Assembly: GCA_944470555.2 (NCBI GenBank)
Contig: OX104131.1
Span: 16,546,515 to 16,610,514, forward strand
Reading direction: 5' to 3'
DNA length: 64,000 nt
DNA from: Heterobilharzia americana
Lineage: Eukaryota > Platyhelminthes > Trematoda > Strigeidida > Schistosomatidae
Shown: piece after piece, positions 57,693-64,000 of the stretch
Layout: every line of letters begins with the position of its first letter
Position numbering within the stretch: the first letter of the stretch is position 1
Translations under genes and position numbers: made by a program
Notes under the pieces: model-generated
What the model saw: only the letters and a program-made list of their open reading frames with translations
Databases searched by the model: none
What the model was told of the DNA's origin: nothing

Positions 57693-57956
57693 TTACACTA
57701 TCTTCGAGTCACCTGCAATAAGGAAAACCTTCCCCGATTGAAAGCAGGCGCACATATCATTTATATGCATTATAACTGGAAGGGGTCCCAGGACGGAGCC
57801 TTTGATAACTCCTTCAGTGATATTTCTTGGCAGGGAGCAATGTGAGCCTGTCTTGACGACCTGGATGCGGTTCGACATAAATGAGCAGACCCAGTCATGC
57901 AACTTGCCACTTATTCCAAATGAATTCAGTTTGTGACAGGTAGAGGGGTGATGCAT
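57693..57956 (-). pseudogene. CR1-like RT fragment inside the insertion
   Basis: 88 codons: LNSFGISGKLHDWVCSFMSN, NRIQVVKTGSHCS, EGVIKGSVLGPLPVIMHIND, FLIAGDSKIV. This is the RT palm from the 'L..GI...L..WL.SFL..R.Q' block to the catalytic motif, where FADD has become IAGD. Truncated at both ends. It forms the right edge of the 2.6 kb insertion in BEL element 2. Confidence 0.75.
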
Positions 57957-57960
57957 TCAT

Positions 57961-58908
57961 TCATAGGCCGATGTAGCAGACAGGATTTTGATCACTGGGA
58001 GGGAACCTGAATTCGAGGACTTGGTTTGCTTCGTCGAGGAGAGAGATAGGGTAGCTCGGTCGAGATATGGCAACTTGAACAATGGTCAGATGAAAAGTTC
58101 TGGCTCACAATTCCTAGGTGGATCGCACTGCAATTCGGTGGGAGGTACTAACCACTAGATATGTGATAGGACCACACATACTACAAGTTGCACCTTATGT
58201 TATGAAGGCCTGCAGACTACCTGAATGTCCCAAGCTGTTGAAAATGCTGACTGACGAAAAACGGTCGGTAGTCAGACAACCCAGCGCCTGCTACAGTTGT
58301 TTAAAGGAGGGTCACACTGCCTAAGTTTTGCTACTCCGGACTTAAATGCAAGCTCAAAGGTTGTGGAGCAAACCATAACACTTTGCCGCACGTGACTGAC
58401 AGCGGAGCAAAGCAACTGGATCAGTAGCCCACTTGACGAAGGAGATAAGATCTAAAGTAAACTTGGGAATCTTCCCAATGAGACTGACGGGTCCAGGAGG
58501 GAGCATAGAGACTCAAACTTTATTAAACAAGGGGTTTGACACGCCGTTGGTGTTGGAACACACCGTCAAGGCTCTAAACTTTATTGGCGGGAAGTCCACC
58601 TTGAGTGTGGCCAGTGACTGGGACTTCCCAGCACGAACACCTGGAAGTGAGTGTGGAACCCTACTCGCCGGATGAACAGGGTTCAGCGGAGATACAGAGA
58701 GCTCATACCGTTAGTCACTTACCGATATCGGGTGGGCACACTATCTGAGCTACAGATTAAGGTCAGGAGCCATTTGAGAGACATCAAATTACCTCGATTA
58801 CATAGCGATACTGATGGAATCATAGTTGGATGTAACGTTTCGGATTCACACTGGGCCCTGGAACAGCGTTTTCGAAATGGAAATCAGCCACTTGGAGTAA
58901 AAACTTGA
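57961..58908 (+). pseudogene. BEL/Pao element 2: end of gag, zinc knuckles and protease
   Basis: Gag resumes in pieces (RILITGREPEFEDL-like sequence near 57980-58060). Knuckle sequence lies near 58290-58400 (CYSCLKEGHTA then C...C..NHNTLPH). The protease frame 58433-58675 reads TQTLLNKGFDTPLVLEH where the active site DNGSDTSL is expected, so the catalytic Asp is lost. Frame 58651-58908 reads IKLPRLHSDTDGIIVGCNVS, the segment after the protease. Many stops and frameshifts. Confidence 0.8.
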
Positions 58909-58974
58909 TTGGACCGGGTTGTATTTGGCCCGTAGAAAGATAAGTCTTCACTTACAGCTCCCTTTTGTCGGTGT

Positions 58975-59562
58975 TTGGATAAGCGTAACTTGTCAGACAG
59001 TCTGGATAGGTTTTATGATCATGAGTTCAAGGATATTAGCGGTTCAGGTGCGGTGCTATTCATGGGGGACAAAAGGGTGGTTGAAATCGTGAGCCGTTCC
59101 TCTAGGTTAGTCGAAGGACGTTTTGAGGTTGGGCTGCGCAGGCGATTTGACAGACCTAGTCTACCCGATAATTATGAAGTGGCTAAAGGCGGACTAGACT
59201 GTTTGGGAAAGCGATTAGCAAAGGATAGCGATCTACTCGAGAGATGCAAAGCATTAAGCAGTCTTCTTGAGGCACCCTCGAGGTTTGGAGCGAGGATAAT
59301 CGCTGCCTCAGGTCACGTAAAAGAAATGTTCTTGCAAGTCAGGATTCCGGAATATGACATACCAGCATTTCGCTTCTTGTCGGGGAAGCGTGGTGACGTG
59401 GACCAAGAGGTTGCTGAGCTTCAGTTGGTTGTCCATCGATTTAGTGTAGTCTCATCGCCCTTCTGCAAGAACCATGCGCTCAGGAGGATCAGAGGCGCTT
59501 CCTGCGTCGCCGATCACAGCGCAGTCAGTGGGGTTGCTGACGAAAGTTTCCATGTAGATTAA
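58975..59562 (+). pseudogene. BEL/Pao element 2 pol: fused pre-RT and RT fragment
   Basis: 195 codons open. The first half is the pre-RT region (DRFYDHEFKDISGSGAVLFM, RRRFDRPSLPDNYEVAKGGL, CLGKRLAKDSDLLERCKALS). It runs straight into SSLLEAPSRFGARIIAASGH and VKEMFLQVRIPEYDIPAFRF, then LVVHRFSVVSSPFCKNHALR. About 90 residues that normally lie between these blocks are missing in frame, exactly as in element 1. The Asp of the first RT catalytic block ('D.EKMF') reads as H. Confidence 0.8.
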
Positions 59563-60548
59563 TTAGCTTCTGCTGGTGGCACCCGTAACGTTATAACCTT
59601 ATTCGACCAGTCACCGCATGTTTCTGGTGGAGAAGTTTCGCACCCAAACAGGGAGATCGGCAACTGTTTACGGGTTGTACGGTCAACACCTTAAAGCGAA
59701 CGAGGCCATGCAGTGCGAGAAACTGATACAGAGAAGATAACAACGCATCACAAGTTAGGTTTACTCAAAGAATACCCAGCAAAGACATTCAGCCATTAGA
59801 GGTCTAACCTAATAGGGGAAAGAATGAGTTGGATGAATACTTGAGAGAATGAAAACGCCGGCCGGTTGGCAGCAACCTGTTTGGCAAAGGAATTGACTGG
59901 CATTTCAGTTCCCCGGGGGCAAGCCACGGAGCGGGTTTTGGGAGTGCCCGAGCCGTATAATCAACAGCCGTCCGTCGGTTCCACCTGCATCCGGGGTTGA
60001 AGACCTAACAGCACTAGCTTCAACTAAGCCTTTGCTGTTGAGAGACAACTTCGAGGGGTTCAAGGGTACATACAGGGGTTATAGATTTTCTAGGGTACGA
60101 CTATGAGCTACTTGTCTTGCCGAAGTATCACAATAACGGTAAAAGTGGACGAATTCTGAGGGAAATATTGAGGTAGGTGACTTAGTCGCTGCAGTGTCGG
60201 ACACTGGGGATAGAAATAACTGGCCTCTAGGACTAGTGTAGAGAGTGGTGTGCAGTAAAGATAGGTCGGTTAGAAAAGTTAGATTAAAAACACCGAAGGA
60301 GATGCGCGTTAGCGACGTTCGTAGTGTGCCTCTTAGAGGCGTTGGACAAAAAGTAGTCGATGAAGTAACCCCAGGCGTACTGCCATAAGTCCTGTGTGAA
60401 GCTAGTGTAAAGGATTCCCAGGTGCACTGACGTGAGCCCTGCGAACCACTTGGGGATATATGTATGCCTGGATCCGTCTGTATGATGTGATATATGTTAC
60501 TGAATGCGAGTGGCTGTGAAAAGAAAAGAAAGTTCTCTGGTGAGGGAG
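59563..60548 (+). pseudogene. BEL/Pao element 2: degenerate integrase end and 3' internal region
   Basis: In several frames I can follow the element 1 integrase end: NLIGERMSWMNT, AKELTGISVPRGQATERVLG, then RQLRGVQGYIQGL and, to about 60370, parts of the C-terminal module. Stops are dense. A purine-rich GGTGAGGGAG precedes the 3' LTR at 60549 and is the likely PPT. Confidence 0.65.
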
Positions 60549-60869
60549 TGTCGCGTGTGTTTTGATTTTGTTCTTGTGATGTATTCAAAAACATTGACCA
60601 CTCATTCTGTTTGGCTTCATCCAATTTGCTTGTACAACCATATTTCACCCCGCGTTCCGATTAGTGTTACCATCTTATTTTGTTTCTGATAGAAGCCTCA
60701 GTAGCCGTCAAAATTGCGGAATGATTTTCACACGGTTCACTTGCTGTTTGAATGCACATTCGTTGTTTGGGAATCAGTTGTTTTGGATTTGGTCGGTTTC
60801 TCTGAGGGTTTGGGAGCCCTGGAAATTCGTATCTTCCTAAGCCTCCCACTCAGTGGATCTGGTGTAAAA
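60549..60869 (+). repeat. 3' LTR of BEL/Pao element 2
   Basis: Starts TGTCGCGTG. Identical by eye to 54083-54350 through GGGAGCCCTGGAA, then diverges (ATTCGTATCTTCCTAAGCC...GGTGTAAAA) over the last ~50 bases. Confidence 0.8.
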
Positions 60870-60939
60870 CCAGTTTATCGAAACATTGGAATTCTATTCT
60901 ATTTTCACTCTACCGATCTCCGTGGTAACCCATCAGAAA

Positions 60940-61130
60940 GCAAAAACCAATGCGTTTTCCTTTTTTTATGTGCGTTTTCGGTAGCTGGAGCGCATTGCCT
61001 GCCGAGATTGCTACCGCTCCGTCTGTCGAGAGCTTCAAGAAGAAGTTGGAGGGCCTCTCAGGCACGCGCATCTGGGGGTCACCCATCTGGGATGCTGACC
61101 AGGTCCGTAAAACAAACCATTTCCACACAT
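60940..61130 (+). pseudogene. Non-LTR ORF2 C-terminal tail
   Basis: GSWSALPAEIATAPSVESFK then KKLEGLSGTRIW matches the standard last block of Jockey/CR1-type proteins (W..LP..V..A.S...FK..L). Only this tail is left. Its wording differs from the WNKLPAPIRA subfamily and may belong with the fragments at 5440-5750 and 15130-15610. Confidence 0.6.
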
Positions 61131-61369
61131 TTTATGACAGATTACCTCATGTCAAGTCTTTCGCTCCTCCACTATCATCATGGACCTGACTCCGCAGCTA
61201 GACGTCCCACTTCCAGTCACCTAACCATCATTATCAACATTACCATCTGTATTTCCATCATTGACCCTACAATCTTACCCGCTTCATCTCCTCCCTTCAG
61301 CTCCATGACCTCACCCATCAGGTCATTTGGCGTGGCAAGCCTTTTAGATGACTGGTTCTAATCATTTCG
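61131..61369. other. Spacer without recognised features
   Basis: Low-complexity C/T-rich stretch with CAT/ATC steps near 61190-61290. No gene seen. Confidence 0.35.
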
Positions 61370-61910
61370 TCATGAACGTACTCAGATAGTTAAATTGCAC
61401 GACCGCTTTCCAGGTTCTAGATTAATCACAATTGGTGTGGTACAAAGAAATGTTATTGGTCCGCTTCTCTTTCTCATGTATATTAATAACGTATGTAAAG
61501 TGGCTAGATGTGAAAACACATTTTTATGCAGACTACCCAGAGACTGTTTAGCCTCCAAGATGGTGCGATTACTGAAGGTCTTTTGGCAGCTCAGGTAGAT
61601 TTAAATAATCTATTTGGACGGAGTCAAAAATGGCAGCTTCCTTTAACCATGAAAATACGGAACCATGCGCTCCGGAAAATACTATCCTGGCATCACGCCA
61701 CGCTTGGATCATGAAATTCGAAAACTCGGCAAAGTATGCGACCTGGGTGCCCAACATTCTGGCTATCGTAACTTCACTGGGTATGCCTCTGAGGCTAGAA
61801 GACTGCCAGGTTTCCTTCTGAAGAGCTTCCATTCAAAAGAGGCCAAACTTTCTCTTTTTAAATTTGTGCTACTCCGATACTGCAATATAGCTCGGTCGTG
61901 CTTTCTAATA
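61370..61910 (+). pseudogene. CR1-like RT fragment (palm to thumb)
   Basis: HDRFPGSRLITIGVVQRNVI then GPLLFLMYINNVCKV (block 'V.QGSVLGPLLF..YIND', with QGS changed to QRN), TFLCRLP where FADDLK is expected, then SKMVRLLKVFWQLR and, in other frames, WQLPLT, ARHAWIMKFENSAK and LFKFVLLRYC. Frameshifted at least three times. Confidence 0.65.
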
Positions 61911-62219
61911 TAAATAAAACTGATAAATCGTGATTCGGGCATTTCTAAAGAACTTCCACTGGGCGACTACCGAGTAGCAATAGTGACGACGTCCAAGAAA
62001 CAACTTGGTTCTCTTGCACAAAACGCTGCATGGTCTGCCATACTGATCCTCCTCGCACTCTTGAAGATATGCACCGCAACGTAACCTTGAAAATTACACA
62101 TTCACGTCAGTGACAGACAGACGCGATAGGTAGATAGATGCCAATTCTTTGTTAAGTATCACAGCTCGATCCGGAATACGTTTCCGGTAACCTTACGTGG
62201 CGACCAAAGTCTTTACAGG
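61911..62219. other. Spacer without recognised features
   Basis: No gene seen; may include decayed RTE sequence upstream of 62220. Confidence 0.35.
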
Positions 62220-63580
62220 AACTGGTGCAGAATCATGCTCCTGTCCACCCAAGCAAGCAAATATTAAGCCGCGTCATCCTAGAGATGCCGAAAAATGCGC
62301 TGGATTCAAAATTACTACCGGGACAGGCTGGCTGGATTCAGGGGGAGCAAACCGTGTGCCGATCAAACTGTAACGCTGCGCTACGCATCATCACAGGACA
62401 TAATGACAGTCAACTCTCTGCCTCAACTTCATCGATTCTGACAAGACCTTCAGCAGCATCGATAGAGAAGTAATTTGTAGGCTGCTTCAACGCTGCGTGG
62501 TGCCGCAAACCTTTTCACCCTCATTCAACAACAGTACGACGATGCCACATGCCAAGCGATTGATAGTGGAAAGCTCAGTGACGTCTTTGAGGTGAAGACA
62601 GGAGTCAGAAAAGACAAAGTTGCGTACCATCACCGATGCTCGTCTTGATTGTGGTCGACTGGGTCATACAACAAACTGCGAGACGCGAGAAGATGGGCAT
62701 ACGCTGGCTGGATAGATGAAAGGACCGGAGAAGAAGATTTGGATTTTGCCGGTGATTTGTGTCTAATATCGCACAAACTCGAAGATCTGCAGGCAAAAAC
62801 CAACAAGTTGATGGAAGAGACAGCGAAGGAGGGTGGGACTTCAAGCGAAAGTAGAGAGGACAGAAATGATGAAGAGACCCAACCAACAACGACAAGCACC
62901 AATAACCACTGACTGAGAAAACCAAAAGGAAGCTGTTTTGTTCACCCACCTAGGCAAGGCAGCATCGTTTAAACTAAAGGCGGCGGCGGCGGCGCAGATG
63001 AGAACGTCACAGCCAGGATCGGAAAAGCAAAACAGATCTTCAGCAATCTGAAATCAGTGTGTAAATCCACTACACTGCACCACAATCAGCATGCAGCGCG
63101 AAAAATCCGGATTTTCAATACTAATGTCAAGTCGGTGCTTCTCTGTGGTGGTTGAGAGAGTTGGTGCGCTATGAAAAGCATTTCCAACGAACTACAGATA
63201 TCATACATGAACAGCTGCCACCTACGCCGACCCGATACCCAAGATCAGACGGCCTGATTTAAAAGAATAAGCAACAAGGGTGTCTGTCAATGAACCGACC
63301 GAGAACCGATGGCCGAACAAATGTGCAGAAGAAAGTGGAGACGGATTGTGCATAGACTGGAAAGATGGTTTGGGGAAATAACGCTCCAGGCCAGGCCGTC
63401 GAGTGGAATCCAAACGGGAAACGACAAGTTGCACTACCGAGAGTGACATAGAGGAGACCGCGTGAGGAAGAATTGAAAGTTTGTAGGCAGTGCTAGAGCC
63501 AGAGAACACAGTGAGATGTCGACATACGACGGAAGCCCTACGTTCCACTGGGGGCCCAAAAGACAAAAATAATAGCAAGT
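62220..63580 (+). pseudogene. Second RTE copy, RT to C-terminus, decayed
   Basis: Frame 62225-62473 reads SKQILSRVILEMPKNALDSK, LLPGQAGWIQ and NAALRIITGHNDSQ (RTE RT blocks 'K..NR.....M...D..L...QAGFR' and 'ATLRII'). Frame 62649-62912 has GEEDLDFAGDLCLISHKLED (catalytic LDFADD changed to FAGD). Further frames give NPDFQY-type sequence and, near 63330-63480, KVETDCA, APGQAVEWNPNGKRQVALPR, the RTE C-terminus. Stops are frequent. The opposite-strand frames (62605-62949 and 63222-63670) are shadows. It aligns in order with 26250-24900 on the minus strand. Confidence 0.8.
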
Positions 63581-63810
63581 ATTGTAACAGCAAAAACCTA
63601 ATGAGTATGGCCTGAACGCGGGAAAAAACCAAGCGGCGATAACTGACGTGAAACTGAAGAGCTTCTGCATTCCACTATATAGTTTTCCAAACTCCGCTAG
63701 TGACGCACAGCAAAGGCAGGATAATTAACGTCAGAGACAACCGTGCGGAAAATCAAACTAAGATTCTTAACGAAATCTGTGGCACTGCGCGTTCACTCGA
63801 TTTCATCCGT
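63581..63810. other. Spacer before the last LTR
   Basis: No gene recognised. The frame 63700-63903 runs into the LTR and is not a credible gene. Confidence 0.35.
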
Positions 63811-64000
63811 TCTTGCAATGCATTCAAAAACGTTGACCACTCATTTTGTTTTACTTCATTCAACTTGCTTTTACAACCATACTTAACCATTTGTTTCGAT
63901 TAGTGTTACAATTGTATTTCCTTTATGGATAGGAACTGCAGCAGCCGTTAAAATTGAAGGTTTGTAATTAAACTTCGTACATCTATTTTGTTGCAAAGAA
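63811..64000 (+). repeat. Start of a further BEL/Pao LTR (cut by the window end)
   Basis: From TTCTTGCAATGCATTC the sequence equals the LTR at 49375-49566 almost exactly, including CCATTTGTTTCG, which differs in the 53261 LTR. The first ~20 LTR bases are not recognisable, as in the 49361 LTR. An internal region probably follows beyond the window. Confidence 0.85.

Noticed and set aside
61190..61290. CAT/ATC-rich stretch as a fragment of the G-poor satellite
   Set aside because: It is short, contains normal G in its flanks and does not align with any part of the 4.1 kb unit.

Overview
ORGANISM. This is eukaryotic, repeat-dominated DNA, most likely from a parasitic flatworm (trematode, probably a schistosome-like blood fluke). 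The evidence is the repeat content: many decayed CR1/Jockey-like non-LTR retrotransposons, RTE-type retroposons of the kind known from schistosomes, a Ty3/Gypsy element of the CsRn1 clade (CHxCxC-type gag zinc finger CWYH...C..PC), BEL/Pao elements and a Penelope-like fragment. There are no operons, rRNA, recognisable tRNA genes or bacterial signals. The species call is inference. LAYOUT. 1-9.0 kb is a large palindrome: two arms of about 3 kb that look more than 99% identical carry the 3' half of one decayed CR1 element, around a 3 kb spacer holding a Penelope-like RT plus GIY-YIG fragment. On the right side the same CR1 element continues outward through its endonuclease and ORF1 to 11.7 kb. 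13-25 kb is a graveyard of CR1 fragments on both strands, plus a small Gypsy pol fragment at 21 kb; the best-preserved CR1 ORF2 is at 17.0-20.0 kb. 24.8-28.1 kb is a decayed RTE element on the minus strand. 28.1-30.9 kb is the only stretch with little sign of repeats. It contains a possible multi-exon minus-strand gene for a small secreted peptide (exons at 30797-30731, 30347-30297 and 29935-29889). 30.9-36.6 kb is a young, nearly intact CsRn1-clade LTR retrotransposon on the minus strand. It has gag, pol, integrase, LTRs of 435 and 432 bp, a PBS-like and a PPT-like sequence, and a canonical -1 slippery heptamer at the gag/pol junction. A deleted tandem copy of its 3' end and a truncated third LTR follow to 37.37 kb. 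37.37-47.8 kb is a tandem array of about 2.5 units of a roughly 4.13 kb repeat that is almost free of G on the plus strand and full of microsatellites. 49.4-60.9 kb holds two decayed BEL/Pao elements that share the same large internal deletions. The first is nested inside a CR1 reverse transcriptase; the second is split by a 2.6 kb insertion that contains a second palindrome. 60.9-63.6 kb has more non-LTR debris, including a second RTE copy, and a third BEL LTR starts at about 63.81 kb and runs off the window. HOW IT FITS. No conserved host gene was recognised. The window reads as heterochromatin-like sequence built by nested insertion, inverted duplication and tandem amplification, which is the usual style of sex-chromosome or pericentromeric regions (inference). 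Points most worth following are the G-depleted array, the palindromes, the candidate secreted-peptide gene with a same-strand LTR 99 bp upstream of its start codon, and the frameshift signal in the young Gypsy element.
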